A stretch of DNA of 64,000 nt from Streptomyces hygroscopicus (GCA_002021875.1 CP018627.1:6448001-6512000); one strand, 5' to 3'; shown: positions 18,420 to 29,868, counted from the first letter of the stretch. A program made the numbers and translations. The notes: generated by a model from the sequence alone, not told the origin.

Positions 18420-19818
18420 CCGTATGCGTGTGTCGCTCGGACGTCCGTTCATGCGCAGGTTCGCGGTCGGACGTCCGCCTGCGCTCGCCCGCGTGCTGAT
18501 CCATGTGCTTCCCTTCCGAGGCGTGCTTCCCCTCCGATGCGTATTTCTCAGGCACGCCCGGCTCGGCGGCCAGGTAGCTCTTCCAGCCGCCCGGCGGCCG
18601 CCTCCCGACGTCCAGCACTCGCATCTTCTCGAGGACGCGGGGGTTCTGCGCGTCCAGCCAGTCGGCCAGCTGCTTGAAGGAGACGCAGCGCACTCCCTTG
18701 CGCGGGCAGACTTCCTTGATGACGTCCTCCACGGCGCGCATATACGTTCCGCCGTTCCAGGACTCGAAGTGGTTGCCGATGAACAGTGGCGCCCGGTTGC
18801 CCTCGTACGCCCGGTCGAAGGCGGCGAGCAGGCCGTCGCGCATCGGGCGGCCCCAGGTGGAGCGCTTGGGTCGCTTGCCCTCCTTCTTACGCGGCTTGTT
18901 GGCCAGGAAGTTGTAGTCCATGGAGAGCGTCTCGAACGAACGGCCCGGTACGGGGATCTGCTGCAGCGGGAAGTCCCAGATCCCATGGATCTTGCTGGGC
19001 CAGATCTGCAGCCCGCCGGGCGAGCTCGCGTCGTAGCGCCATCCCAGCTTCGCGGCCGCCTGGATCAGGTTCTTCTGCCCTTCCAGACAGGGCGCACGGC
19101 CGCCGATGAGTTCCTTGCCGTACTCGAAGGGGAGCGGTTTCTCTTGCTCCAGACCGGAGTTGGTCTTCCAGTTCTCGACGAACGACTCGGCCTGCTGGAT
19201 CTCGCTGGTCCACTGCCGTGCCGACCAGGCGCCGACTCCGCGGTTGCGTCCGCAGAAGTGACCGTTGAAGTGGGTGCCGATCTCATTGCCGTCCAGCCAG
19301 GCGTCGCGGAGCTGCTCCACCGTGGCCTTAATGCCCTTGACGTCGTTGAAGCCGATGGACGAGGCGCCGCGCCGACGCCCGGGCGGATCGTAGAGGTACC
19401 GCTTCTCCGCGGGCAGCAGGTACACACCGCTGAGGAAGTACGTCATCGTCGCGCCGTACTTCCTGCCGACCGCACGGAAGTGGGAGAACAGCTTCTGTTT
19501 GTCCTGCCCGGCGCCGTCCCAGGAGAAGACGACGAACTGCGGTGGTCTCTCGCCCGGTTCAAGCCGCTCGGCCTTCGGCTGATGGGGCTGCGGGCCGGTG
19601 TCGGAGGTCGACCCGTCGCCGATGAGCCGTACCGCCTTCGGGGCCTTGTCAGGGTGGTTCGGCACCCCAGGGCCCTTCTGCAGGCCGTCCCTGTCGTGCC
19701 GTGGACCCGCGGTGCCGCCCGGTCCATGGGTCTGGGCGGAGTCTCCTGAGCAGCCGACCGGCATGGAGAGCGCCACCACCGTGGCCAGCAGTGCAGTGAC
19801 GTTTCTTCTGACCCTCAT
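18400..19818 (-). CDS. Polysaccharide deacetylase-like lipoprotein
   Basis: A 472-residue protein. A lipoprotein signal ends at MPVGC, so it is anchored outside the membrane. A Pro/Gly/His-rich linker follows, then a NodB-homology fold: FVVFSWDGAGQDK (motif 1, with DG in place of DDG), EIGTHFNGHFCG (motif 2, HxxxH metal ligands) and WRYDASSPGG (motif 3). It would act on cell-wall or exported glycans. The C-terminal 45 residues are charged and low-complexity with a duplicated ASEGKH. The ATG has GAGGTGG upstream. Its 3' end overlaps the MinD-like gene by 20 bases. Confidence 0.85.
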   Translation of the reverse strand: MRVRRNVTALLATVVALSMPVGCSGDSAQTHGPGGTAGPRHDRDGLQKGPGVPNHPDKAPKAVRLIGDGSTSDTGPQPHQPKAERLEPGERPPQFVVFSWDGAGQDKQKLFSHFRAVGRKYGATMTYFLSGVYLLPAEKRYLYDPPGRRRGASSIGFNDVKGIKATVEQLRDAWLDGNEIGTHFNGHFCGRNRGVGAWSARQWTSEIQQAESFVENWKTNSGLEQEKPLPFEYGKELIGGRAPCLEGQKNLIQAAAKLGWRYDASSPGGLQIWPSKIHGIWDFPLQQIPVPGRSFETLSMDYNFLANKPRKKEGKRPKRSTWGRPMRDGLLAAFDRAYEGNRAPLFIGNHFESWNGGTYMRAVEDVIKEVCPRKGVRCVSFKQLADWLDAQNPRVLEKMRVLDVGRRPPGGWKSYLAAEPGVPEKYASEGKHASEGKHMDQHAGERRRTSDREPAHERTSERHTHTAKRERA

Positions 19819-20096
19819 ACCGCCACCTCGTCCCTCGTGTCGTGCTGTGTCCAGGAGATCCGGCCGGATGGGAGCCAACCTCGCACGGACTGAGGAAAAG
19901 GCAGAGGATGACAAGGCATTTTAAATGACTATTCACCCTATAGATGGAATAACAGCCCACTTCCCCCCAAAAAGACTTCCCAGTGACTTTACTCGGCATT
20001 ACGATTCATTTACCAACGCTTGGGATTCAGTACCGCAGTACACCGTGACCCACGGCCGCGCCCCTATCCGCGACCGAAGCCCCGGAGGAGACGGGA

Positions 20097-21314
20097 ATGT
20101 TGAAGCTCTTGGACCGGATCCACCGGATCTCCCGCCACAGACGCGGAGATCTCTCCACCTCGGCCACCCTCTTCCCGTTCGCCGCCCCTCTCCCCCTGGT
20201 CGTCGCCCTGGCCTCACTGGGCATCGCATGGGCTTGCGACGCCTCGCTCAGAACCGGGCTCACGGTCGCCGCCGCGGTCCTCGCGGTCACCCTCCTCACG
20301 GTCGCTCTGCTCACGGTGCTCCGCCGGCCCTCGGGCTCCGGGCGGGCGGCGGCCGATGGACGGCCGGCTCGGCGGATCGCGGAGGCGGGCGGCGCCCGGG
20401 CCTGTCGGCCGTGGACACCTTGGCGTGATCACCACTGCACCCGTCCCGCCTCGGCGACCGCGGGCGTCGACGGGCACGCAGGCGGTCAGTTGCTCGGCGG
20501 GGTGAGCGCGTTCCAGCGCCATACGGCACCGCTGGTCCGCGACGAGTTGGCCCGGCTGGCGCGGGAGGGGCAGCGGCCCAGCCAGCTGTTCCTCACCTGC
20601 GCCGACTCCCGCCTGGTCACCAGCATGATCACCTCCAGTGGCCCCGGCGACCTGTTCACCGTGCGCAATGTCGGCAATCTGGTGCCACCATCGGGCGCCG
20701 ATGGCTCCTGTGACTCGGTGGGCGCGGCGATCGATTATGCGGTGGAGGTGCTGAAGGTCAGCAGCATCACGGTGTGCGGGCACTCCGGATGTGGCGCGAT
20801 GCATGCGCTGCTCGGCTCATCGGCGCCGACCCGAACGCCGTCCCAGCCCGGGGCCGGGGCGTCCGCAGGCGGGGGCACGACGCCGCTGGAGCGCTCGCCG
20901 CTGGAGCGCTGGCTGCGCCACGGCAGACCGGCGCTGGCACGGATGGAGCGGATCGGTCGACTGGGGCGCGGCGAGGTCGCCCTGTCGAGCCGGCCGATCG
21001 CCGACGATGTGGAGCGGCTGGCGCTGGTCAACGTGAGACAGCAGCTCGACCATCTGATGGAGCACGCCTGTGTGGCACGGCGGGTGGCGGAGGGCGGGCT
21101 GGCGCTGCATGGAATGTATTTCCACGTGGCGGAGGCGCAGGCGTATGTCCTGGACACAGGCTCGGGGAGATTCCTGCCCGTCCGTCCGGACCATGGCGTA
21201 CCGATGCCCGCCTGTCTCGCAACGGCGGCCCCCACCCAGGCCGGAAGCGGCCGTTCCGGCGTCGCGGAGCGGGGAGGGGACCCCGTCCAGGGGGCCCTGG
21301 AGCTGGGGCGGTGA
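20097..21314 (+). CDS. Beta-carbonic anhydrase with N-terminal membrane segment
   Basis: A 405-residue protein. Residues 20-75 hold two hydrophobic helices (LFPFAAPLPLVVALASLGIA and a Leu/Val-rich helix). A linker of about 50 residues leads to a beta-carbonic anhydrase domain with CADSR (Cys168, Asp170, Arg172) and HSGCG (His229, Cys232) as zinc ligands. It interconverts CO2 and bicarbonate at the membrane. Streptomyces also encode SulP transporter-carbonic anhydrase fusions; here only a helix pair resembling the start of a SulP domain remains, so it may be a shortened fusion. GGAGGAG lies 7 bases before the ATG. Confidence 0.85.
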   Translation: MLKLLDRIHRISRHRRGDLSTSATLFPFAAPLPLVVALASLGIAWACDASLRTGLTVAAAVLAVTLLTVALLTVLRRPSGSGRAAADGRPARRIAEAGGARACRPWTPWRDHHCTRPASATAGVDGHAGGQLLGGVSAFQRHTAPLVRDELARLAREGQRPSQLFLTCADSRLVTSMITSSGPGDLFTVRNVGNLVPPSGADGSCDSVGAAIDYAVEVLKVSSITVCGHSGCGAMHALLGSSAPTRTPSQPGAGASAGGGTTPLERSPLERWLRHGRPALARMERIGRLGRGEVALSSRPIADDVERLALVNVRQQLDHLMEHACVARRVAEGGLALHGMYFHVAEAQAYVLDTGSGRFLPVRPDHGVPMPACLATAAPTQAGSGRSGVAERGGDPVQGALELGR

Positions 21315-21428
21315 CATAAACCATGACAGGTCTAAACCAATTTTCGGCGACAGCCCTTGTCAGGGTGTGCCGTTGGCTGATGAGCTATGGCCTGGGACAC
21401 AACGGACACCCTGGGAATGGGAGATGTC

Positions 21429-23390
<1,962 letters not shown>

Positions 23391-23481
23391 TCCGACCCAC
23401 CCCAAGGTCGGCACACCAAAAGCGCCACAAGCACTACAGGCACCACATCGGCACCACAAGCGCAGCATGAGCACGACATGA

Positions 23482-23518
23482 GCGAGGGGCGCTCCCGCCA
23501 GGCGGGGGCGCCCCTCGC
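23482..23518 (+). terminator. Hairpin terminator after acsA
   Basis: Arms 23482-23499 and 23501-23518 form an 18-base-pair GC stem with one G-T pair and a minimal loop, about 90 bases after the stop. Between stop and hairpin are degenerate GCACCACAAGC repeats. Confidence 0.85.
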
Positions 23519-23643
23519 CGTGATTGCCGCAGGTGGCTGTCGCATAAAAATTACGACAAGATGAGGGGCAGGAGCGCCGGGAAGTCTGGTCGGCATACGC
23601 CACACGTGTATCCGCACCACCGACCTACCCAGGAGGCCCGCCT

Positions 23644-25035
23644 GTGGCCGCGCCCACCAGCCGCAAGTTCCTCGGACGCCTGTCGCTGCCCGAGCGGACG
23701 TTCGTCACCGACGCGCTGCGCACCGAGACCGTCGGCGGTGTGATCCTCCTTGTGGCCGCCATCGTGGCGCTGATCCTCGCCAACACTCCGCTCAGCGGCG
23801 TCTACGGCGACATCAAGGACTTCTCCTTCGGCCCCCGGGGGCTGCATCTGCACCTCTCGGTCGCCTCCTGGGCCACCGACGGCCTGCTCACGATCTTCTT
23901 CTTCGTCGCCGGTATCGAGCTCAAGCGCGAGCTGGTCGCGGGCGAGCTGCGCGACCCCAAGGCGGCCGCGCTGCCCGTGATCGCCGCCGTCTGCGGCATG
24001 GCCGTACCCGCGCTCGTCTATGTCGCCGTCAGCGCGAGCGGCGACGGCGGCCTCAGGGGCTGGGCCGTGCCGACGGCCACCGATATCGCCTTCGCGCTCG
24101 CCGTCCTCGCCGTGCTCGGCACCGCCCTGCCCGCCGCGCTGCGCGCCTTCCTGCTCACCCTCGCGGTCGTCGACGACCTCGGCGCCATTCTGATCATCGC
24201 GATCTTCTTCACCCAGCACATCAACTTCATCGCCCTGGGCCTGTCCGTCGCCGCGCTCGTCCTCGTCTGGCTGCTGCACCGCAAGGGCGTCCGGACGGCC
24301 TGGATCCATCTCCCGCTCGCCGTGGTGGTCTGGGCGCTGATGCATGCCAGCGGTGTGCATGCCACCATCGCGGGCGTCGCGATGGGCCTGATGCTGCGCT
24401 GCACCGTACGGGAGGGCGAGGAGCGCTCCCCCGCCGAGCGCGTCGAGCACCGGCTGCGCCCTGTGTCGGCGGGCGTGGCGGTGCCGCTGTTCGCCCTGTT
24501 CGCGGCCGGGGTGCCGCTCTCCGGCGGCGCCGTGGCGGATGTCTTCACCCGCCCGGAGACCCTCGGCGTGGTCCTCGGCCTCGTCGTGGGCAAGGCCGTC
24601 GGCGTCTTCGGCGGCTCCTGGTGCGCCGCCCGCTTCACCAAGGCCGAGCTGAACGAGGATCTGGCCTGGGCCGATGTCTTCGCCGTGGCCGCCCTCGCCG
24701 GAATCGGCTTCACCGTCTCCCTCCTCATCGGCGAACTCGCCTTCCCCACCGATCCCACGCTCGCCGGGGAGGTCAAGGCGGCGGTCCTCATCGGCTCGCT
24801 GAGCGCCGCCCTGTTCGCCGGCGTCCTCCTCAAGCTGCGCAACACCAGGTACCAGCGGCTGTGTCAGGAGGAGGAGCGGGACGAGGACATGGACGGCATC
24901 CCGGACGTCTATGAGCTGGACAGCCCCGACTACCACCTGCGGATGGCCGCCATTCACGAGGCAAAGGCCGCCGAGCACCGGCGGCTTGCCGAAGTGGCCG
25001 CCGCGAACGACTCCGGCGACGATGGTCCGGCATGA
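23644..25035 (+). CDS. nhaA: Na+/H+ antiporter NhaA
   Basis: A 463-residue, about 12-helix membrane protein that expels sodium in exchange for protons. Family landmarks are FFFVAGIELKRELVAGEL near residue 85, ATDIAFALAVLAVLG (ion-site Asp) and VVDDLGAIL with the aspartate pair at 177-178. A hydrophilic tail of about 60 residues follows the last helix (EEERDEDMDGIPDVYELDSP). The GTG has AGGAGG 7 bases upstream. It is followed by a short gap with 15-base repeats and then the holin-fold gene. Confidence 0.96.
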   Translation: MAAPTSRKFLGRLSLPERTFVTDALRTETVGGVILLVAAIVALILANTPLSGVYGDIKDFSFGPRGLHLHLSVASWATDGLLTIFFFVAGIELKRELVAGELRDPKAAALPVIAAVCGMAVPALVYVAVSASGDGGLRGWAVPTATDIAFALAVLAVLGTALPAALRAFLLTLAVVDDLGAILIIAIFFTQHINFIALGLSVAALVLVWLLHRKGVRTAWIHLPLAVVVWALMHASGVHATIAGVAMGLMLRCTVREGEERSPAERVEHRLRPVSAGVAVPLFALFAAGVPLSGGAVADVFTRPETLGVVLGLVVGKAVGVFGGSWCAARFTKAELNEDLAWADVFAVAALAGIGFTVSLLIGELAFPTDPTLAGEVKAAVLIGSLSAALFAGVLLKLRNTRYQRLCQEEERDEDMDGIPDVYELDSPDYHLRMAAIHEAKAAEHRRLAEVAAANDSGDDGPA

Positions 25036-25086
25036 TCTGAGAGGCTTGACGCCCGCAGAAATGCGCAGAAGACGTAGCAAGCACAG

Positions 25087-25130
25087 ACGACGTACCAAGC
25101 GACGACGTACCAAGCGCGGACGGCGCAGCA
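25087..25130. repeat. Short tandem repeat after nhaA
   Basis: GACGACGTACCAAGC occurs twice in tandem, preceded by the diverged copy GACGTAGCAAGC, between the nhaA stop and the next gene. Confidence 0.7.
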
Positions 25131-25165
25131 CGAGCGAAGACGCACAAGAGCAGAGGGAGATGGCG

Positions 25166-25627
25166 ATGAGCGCAGCCGACGACGGCGGCAACCGCGGCCT
25201 CGGCCAGCTGGTGGCGACGGCGACCACCGAGCTGTCGGCGCTGATGCACGACGAGATCGCGCTGGCCAAGGCCGAGCTCCGGGTGGGGGCCAAGAAGGCC
25301 GCGGTCGGCAGCGGCGCGGGGATGGCGGCCGGGGTGCTGCTGCTGTTCTCGCTGCCGGTGCTGAGCTTCGCCCTCGCCTATGGCATGCGCGCCTGGACCG
25401 GTCTCGGCCTCGCCTGGTGCTTTCTGATCGTGGGCGGTATCTACTGGCTGTTCGCCGGGATCCTGGGGCTGCTGGCGCTGTTGAAGTTCAAGAAGGTCAA
25501 GGCGCCGAAGCGGTCGATCGCCTCGTCCAAGGAGAGCGCCGCCGTACTGGGGAGCGTCAAGCCGCATCCGCGTGCCGAGAGCAATGGCGGTCGCTCCGTG
25601 CGGGATGTGACACGCTCGTCGGCATGA
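25166..25627 (+). CDS. Phage holin family (Phage_holin_3_6) membrane protein
   Basis: A 153-residue protein. An N-terminal amphipathic region (LVATATTELSALMHDEIALA) is followed by two transmembrane helices (about 50-75 and 85-110) and a basic C-terminus. The family is widespread in actinobacterial chromosomes, is not tied to prophage, and has no firm function. The ATG has AGGGAG at good spacing. Its stop overlaps the next gene's ATG (ATGA), so it is co-translated with the hydrolase. Confidence 0.85.
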   Translation: MSAADDGGNRGLGQLVATATTELSALMHDEIALAKAELRVGAKKAAVGSGAGMAAGVLLLFSLPVLSFALAYGMRAWTGLGLAWCFLIVGGIYWLFAGILGLLALLKFKKVKAPKRSIASSKESAAVLGSVKPHPRAESNGGRSVRDVTRSSA

Positions 25628-26550
25628 CCGTCCCTGATACCTCCGCGTCGGTCGTACGGCTCGACGGCCCCTGGACCCACCGGGATATCGCGGCCAACGG
25701 CGCGCGCTTCCACATCGCCGAGCTGGGTGACGGCCCGCTGGTGCTGCTGCTGCACGGCTTTCCGCAGTTCTGGTGGACCTGGCGGCACCAGCTGCCCGCG
25801 CTCGCCGACGCCGGCTACCGCGCGGTCGCGATGGATCTGCGCGGGGTGGGCGGCAGCGACCGTACGCCCCGGGGCTATGACCCGGCCAACCTCGCCCTCG
25901 ACATCACCGGTGTGATCCGCTCGCTGGGTGAGCCGGACGCCGCGCTCGTCGGCCATGACCTGGGCGGATACCTGGCGTGGACGGCCGCGGTGATGCGGCC
26001 GAAGCTGGTGCGGCGGCTCGTGGTGGCCTCGATGCCGCATCCCCGCCGCTGGCGCTCGGCGATGCTGGCGGACGTCAAGCAGAGCGCGGCCAGCTCCCAT
26101 GTGTGGGGCTTCCAGCGGCCCTGGCTGCCCGAGCGCCAGCTGGTCGCGGACGACGCGGCGGCCGTGGGGCGGCTGATCCGGGAGTGGTCCGGGCCGCGGC
26201 TGCCCGAGGACGAGGCCGTGGAGGTCTACCGGCGGGCGATGCGCATCCCCTCGACCGCGCACTGCTCGATCGAGCCGTACCGCTGGATGGTGCGGTCGCT
26301 GGCACGGCCGGACGGTTTCCAGTTCAACCGGCGGATGAAGCGGCCGGTACAGGTCCCGACCCTGCATCTGCACGGGTCACTCGACCCGGTGATGCGGACC
26401 CGCAGCGCGGCGGGCTCCGGGGAGTACGTCGAGGCCCCCTACCGCTGGCGGCTCTTCGACGGGCTCGGCCATTTCCCGCACGAGGAGGACCCCCGGGCCT
26501 TCACCTCCGAGCTGATCAACTGGCTGAAGGACCCCGAACCCGACCGCTGA
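25624..26550 (+). CDS. Alpha/beta hydrolase, epoxide-hydrolase-like
   Basis: A 308-residue enzyme. The oxyanion-hole motif HGFPQFWWTW and the nucleophile elbow VGHDLGG with Asp112 in place of Ser mark the epoxide hydrolase/haloalkane dehalogenase branch; the catalytic His is His283 in GHFPHEED. HGFPxxW is typical of epoxide hydrolases, so epoxide opening to a diol is the best guess; the substrate is unknown. Translationally coupled to the upstream holin-fold gene. Confidence 0.88.
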   Translation: MTVPDTSASVVRLDGPWTHRDIAANGARFHIAELGDGPLVLLLHGFPQFWWTWRHQLPALADAGYRAVAMDLRGVGGSDRTPRGYDPANLALDITGVIRSLGEPDAALVGHDLGGYLAWTAAVMRPKLVRRLVVASMPHPRRWRSAMLADVKQSAASSHVWGFQRPWLPERQLVADDAAAVGRLIREWSGPRLPEDEAVEVYRRAMRIPSTAHCSIEPYRWMVRSLARPDGFQFNRRMKRPVQVPTLHLHGSLDPVMRTRSAAGSGEYVEAPYRWRLFDGLGHFPHEEDPRAFTSELINWLKDPEPDR

Positions 26551-26611
26551 GCGGCGTCGGCCGTGCGCATTCCGGCCGCGTCACGACGGGCGGGCGAACA
26601 TCTGTTTTTCG

Positions 26612-26652
26612 AACAGCCAATTGCCTGGAGCATAGGCCAATTGCCGCAGCCA
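26612..26652. promoter_or_regulatory. Direct repeat GCCAATTGCC, possible operator
   Basis: GCCAATTGCC occurs twice, each with a CAATTG palindrome at its centre and about two helical turns apart, in the low-GC stretch upstream of the small frame at 26694. The arrangement suits a dimeric regulator. No factor can be named. Confidence 0.35.
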
Positions 26653-26693
26653 CCGGCGATTACGGACCTTGGGTCAGGGGCAGACACCGAGGT

Positions 26694-26897
26694 ATGGGCT
26701 GGACTCACGACTACCGTGACGCACCAAACAGCCGCGGCCCCCAGGCCGCCGCTACTGCCAATGCCGCGCTGAGTGTTTCCGAGCGGGGCGGCTCCGGGCC
26801 TACCCAAGGCCATGACCCGAACCTCGGGATTCCCCGCATCATCCGCCGCCGGGCCCGGTGGGTCTCGGCGCGGTTGCGCCATCCACGCAGCCGCTAG
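26694..26897 (+). CDS. Possible small basic protein
   Basis: A 67-residue frame starting MGWTHDYRDAPNSRGPQ and ending in an Arg-rich, helix-prone tail (IPRIIRRRARWVSARLRHP). A weak GAGGT precedes the ATG and the upstream 80 bases are AT-rich, as in a promoter. No domain is recognised. It could be a genuine short protein or chance; its codon use is less GC3-biased than neighbouring genes. Confidence 0.3.
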   Translation: MGWTHDYRDAPNSRGPQAAATANAALSVSERGGSGPTQGHDPNLGIPRIIRRRARWVSARLRHPRSR

Positions 26898-26973
26898 CAG
26901 TACCTCCGGCGCGGCCCGGGACCCCGGCGACACCGGAAACCCCTGGTAGCACGCTCGGCATCACCGGCATCAC

Positions 26974-27070
26974 CCCGCTTTGGAGGGCCTCTCCGCTCTG
27001 GAGGGCCACACTCCGCCGGGCGCGTCCGCTCCGGAGGGCATATCCCTCGGCCACCGCGCTAGAGGGCACA
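26974..27070. repeat. Tail repeats of the MarP-like gene
   Basis: The last bases of the protease gene, read here as CCGCGCTAGAGGGCACA with the stop as CTA, recur as TCCGCTCCGGAGGGCAT (27025), CCGCTCTGGAGGGCCAC (about 26993) and CCCGCTTTGGAGGGCC (26975). The stop triplet is changed in every copy. Confidence 0.7.
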
Positions 27071-28258
27071 CCCCTGGCTGTCCACCGGCTGGTCGGCCGT
27101 ACGCCCCTTCTCGATGTCCTGGCTCACCTCGTCCGCCGTCAGCGCGTACCCGGTGTTCGCATCGTCGAGGGACTTGGCGAAGACCACGCCGTACACCCGC
27201 CCCTGCGGGGTGAGCAGCGGACCGCCGGAGTTGCCCTGCCGCACCGTCGCGTACAGCGAGTACACATCGCGCTGCACGGTGGAGCGGCGGTAGATGTCGG
27301 GGCCGTTGGCCTCGATACGGCCGCGGACCCGGGCGGCGCGCACATCGAAGGCGCCGTTCTCCGGGAAGCCGGCGACGATCGCGCCATCACCGGAGCGCGC
27401 GTCGTCCTGGGCGAACTGGAGCGCCGGGGCCTGCAGCGAGGGGACATCGAGGACCGCGATATCGCGCTTCCAGTCGTAGAGCACGACCTTGGCGTCGTAC
27501 AGCCGGCCCTCGCCGCCTATCTGTACGGTCGGGTCGCTGACGCCGCCGACGACATGGGCGTTGGTCATGACCCGGTTCGGTGCGAAGACGAAGCCGCTGC
27601 CCTCGAGGACCTTGCCGCAGCTGGGGGCGGTGCCGACGACCTTGACGATGCTCTCCTGCGCCCGCGTGGCCACCGGGGACTGGGCGAGCGCCGGGTCGGG
27701 CTGCGGCACCGAGGTGATCGGCTCGTTGGCGAAGGGCGAGAAGACCTGCGGGAAGCCGTTCTGCGCGAGCACGGACGAGAAGTCGGTGAACCACGTGTTC
27801 GCCTCGTCCGGAACGACGCGGGAGACCCCGAGCAGCACCTTGGAGTCACGGACCTCCCGGCCCAGGGTGGGGAGCGAGGTCTGGGCCACCAGGGAGCCGA
27901 TCAGCCAGGCCACCAGCAGCATGGCCAGGACGTTCACCAGCGCGCCGCCGGTCGCGTCCAGGGCGCGCGCCGGTGACCAGGTGATGTACCGCCGCAGCTT
28001 GTTCCCCAGGTGAGTGGTGGCGGCCTGGCCGACCGAGGCACACACGATCACCAGGACGATCGCCACCACGGCACCGACGGTGCCGGGGGATGTCTTGTCG
28101 GTCGTGCCGTCCCATATGAGCGGCAGCAGATAGACCGCGATCAGCCCACCCCCGATGAACCCCGTCACCGACAGCACGCCGACGACGAAGCCCTGGCGAT
28201 AGCCGACGACCGCGAACCATACGGCGGCGAGCAGCAGCAGGATGTCCAGCACATTCAC
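27059..28258 (-). CDS. MarP-like membrane serine protease (CvpA domain plus trypsin fold)
   Basis: A 399-residue protein. Four N-terminal transmembrane helices form a CvpA/colicin-V-production domain (about 1-130), then a periplasmic chymotrypsin-like protease with His235 in TNAHVV, Asp in RDIAVL and Ser344 in RQGNSGGPL. The mycobacterial relative MarP protects against acid and oxidative stress. Two Cys that could form the family disulfide lie at APSCGK and the C-terminal QGCAL. The GTG start lies 12 bases after the stop of the Nudix gene, in the operon nth-nudix-marP. Confidence 0.9.
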   Translation of the reverse strand: MNVLDILLLLAAVWFAVVGYRQGFVVGVLSVTGFIGGGLIAVYLLPLIWDGTTDKTSPGTVGAVVAIVLVIVCASVGQAATTHLGNKLRRYITWSPARALDATGGALVNVLAMLLVAWLIGSLVAQTSLPTLGREVRDSKVLLGVSRVVPDEANTWFTDFSSVLAQNGFPQVFSPFANEPITSVPQPDPALAQSPVATRAQESIVKVVGTAPSCGKVLEGSGFVFAPNRVMTNAHVVGGVSDPTVQIGGEGRLYDAKVVLYDWKRDIAVLDVPSLQAPALQFAQDDARSGDGAIVAGFPENGAFDVRAARVRGRIEANGPDIYRRSTVQRDVYSLYATVRQGNSGGPLLTPQGRVYGVVFAKSLDDANTGYALTADEVSQDIEKGRTADQPVDSQGCAL

Positions 28259-28270
28259 CGGAACACCGTC

Positions 28271-28957
28271 TCACGCGCGCCAGTCGAGTGAGACGTGCTT
28301 GGCGCGGTCCCACGGTCGCTCCCACCCCGCGAAATGCAGGATGCGATCGATCACTCCGGCGGTGAAGCCCCAGACCAGAGCGGATCCCACCAGGAAGGCG
28401 GGCCCCCGGTGGCCGCTGGGGTGGACGGTCGTGGCCCGGTTCGCCGGGTCCGTGAGATCCGCCACGGGAACCGTGAACACCCGGGCGGTCTCGGCCGGGT
28501 CCACGGCCCCGACCGGGCTGGGCCGGCGCCACCAGCCGAGCACCGGCGTGACGACGAAACCGCTCACCGGGATGTAGAGCCGCGGCAGCACCGCGAAGAC
28601 CTGCACCCCCGAGGGGTCGAGCCCCGTCTCCTCCTCGGCCTCGCGCAGCGCCGCGCGCAGCGGGCCCTCCTCGTCCGGATCCCCGTCCTCCGGGTCGAGG
28701 GCGCCGCCGGGGAAGGAGGGCTGGCCGGCGTGCGAGCGCAGCGAGCCGGAGCGCTCCATGAGGAGCAGCTCCGGGCCGTCGGCACCCTCGCCGAAGAGCA
28801 CCAGCACGGCGGAGGGGCGACCGCCGCCCTGCGGGGGCGGCAGGAAGCGGCTCAGCTGACGCGGCTCGATCGTCTCGGCCAGCCGCGCCACCGGCAGCAG
28901 CCATTCGGGCAGCCCATGGGCGCTGACCTCCACGTCCCCGCCGTACGTGCTCGTCAC
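28271..28957 (-). CDS. Nudix hydrolase, CoA pyrophosphatase-like
   Basis: A 228-residue protein with a Nudix box spanning [16 protein letters not shown] and [10 protein letters not shown] (about residues 85-115), the catalytic helix [18 protein letters not shown] just before it is the NuCoA signature of CoA pyrophosphatases. It would cleave CoA or its derivatives to phosphopantetheine and 3',5'-ADP. The GTG start is in a GTGA overlap with the nth stop. Confidence 0.9.
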   Translation of the reverse strand: MTSTYGGDVEVSAHGLPEWLLPVARLAETIEPRQLSRFLPPPQGGGRPSAVLVLFGEGADGPELLLMERSGSLRSHAGQPSFPGGALDPEDGDPDEEGPLRAALREAEEETGLDPSGVQVFAVLPRLYIPVSGFVVTPVLGWWRRPSPVGAVDPAETARVFTVPVADLTDPANRATTVHPSGHRGPAFLVGSALVWGFTAGVIDRILHFAGWERPWDRAKHVSLDWRA

Positions 28958-29868
28958 TCGGCGGCTCCCAGGGGGGCGGCGGGACGGCCGGGGTAGTCGG
29001 ACGGCGGGCGCAGACGCTGGCCCGGCTGGCCGCCCATCTCGTACTTCAGCAGCTTCTTCGCCTTGTCCGGGTCGGTCTCGCCCTCCCCGTACGCCGGGCA
29101 GAGCGGGGCGATCGGGCAGGCGCCGCACGCGGGCTTGCGGGCGTGGCAGACGCGGCGGCCGTGGAAGATGATGCGGTGCGAGAGCATCGTCCACTCGCTC
29201 TTGGGGAAGAGCGCGGCGATCTCCGCCTCGACCTTCTCGGGGTCCTCCTGGGCGGTCCACTTCCAGCGCCGCACCAGCCGCCCGAAGTGGGTGTCCACGG
29301 TCAGGCCCGGCACCCCGAAGGCATTGCCGAGCACCACATTGGCCGTCTTACGGCCGACACCGGGCAGGGTGACCAGATCCTCGAGCCGCCCCGGGACCTC
29401 GCCGCCGAAGCGGTCGCGGAGGGCGGCGGACAGGCCCAGCAGCGATTTGGCCTTGGCGCGGAAGAAGCCGGTCGGCCGGATCAGCTGCTCCAGGGCCTCC
29501 GGGTCGGCCGCCGCCATGTCCTCGGGCGCCGGATAGGCGGCGAAGAGCGCGGGGGTGGTCTGGTTGACCCGCAGGTCGGTGGTCTGGGCGGACAGGACCG
29601 TGGCCACCAACAGCTGGAAGGGGCTCTCGAAGTCCAGCTCGGGATGGGCGTACGGATACACCTCGGCGAGCTCGCGATTGATGCGCCGGGCACGGCGGAC
29701 GAGGGCGAGCCGGGACTCGGGGCGGGCGCCCTTCGAGCCCTTGACCGATTTATTCGGCTTCGCGGCTTCTGCCGACTCGGCGGACTCTTGTTCGCCCACA
29801 GCGGAATTACGAGGTGCGGTCACCCGTCCGGCCCCCTTGACCTGTGCTCTCACCGGCGTATTGGACAC
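28954..29868 (-). CDS. nth: Endonuclease III
   Basis: A 304-residue bifunctional DNA glycosylase/AP lyase for oxidised pyrimidines. The helix-hairpin-helix [13 protein letters not shown] carries the catalytic Lys, the active-site Asp is in TVDTHFGR, and the [4Fe-4S] ligands are C-x6-C-x2-C-x5-C ([17 protein letters not shown]). The first 50 residues are a Lys/Ala/Glu-rich extension without homology to the catalytic core; the GTG start lacks a clear ribosome site, so the protein may begin further in. It heads the operon nth-nudix-marP and diverges from crp. Confidence 0.95.
   Translation of the reverse strand: MSNTPVRAQVKGAGRVTAPRNSAVGEQESAESAEAAKPNKSVKGSKGARPESRLALVRRARRINRELAEVYPYAHPELDFESPFQLLVATVLSAQTTDLRVNQTTPALFAAYPAPEDMAAADPEALEQLIRPTGFFRAKAKSLLGLSAALRDRFGGEVPGRLEDLVTLPGVGRKTANVVLGNAFGVPGLTVDTHFGRLVRRWKWTAQEDPEKVEAEIAALFPKSEWTMLSHRIIFHGRRVCHARKPACGACPIAPLCPAYGEGETDPDKAKKLLKYEMGGQPGQRLRPPSDYPGRPAAPLGAAE

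Noticed and set aside
25166..25627. Prophage holin
   Set aside because: The family name is misleading; no lysis or phage structural genes are nearby and the gene is coupled to a hydrolase.
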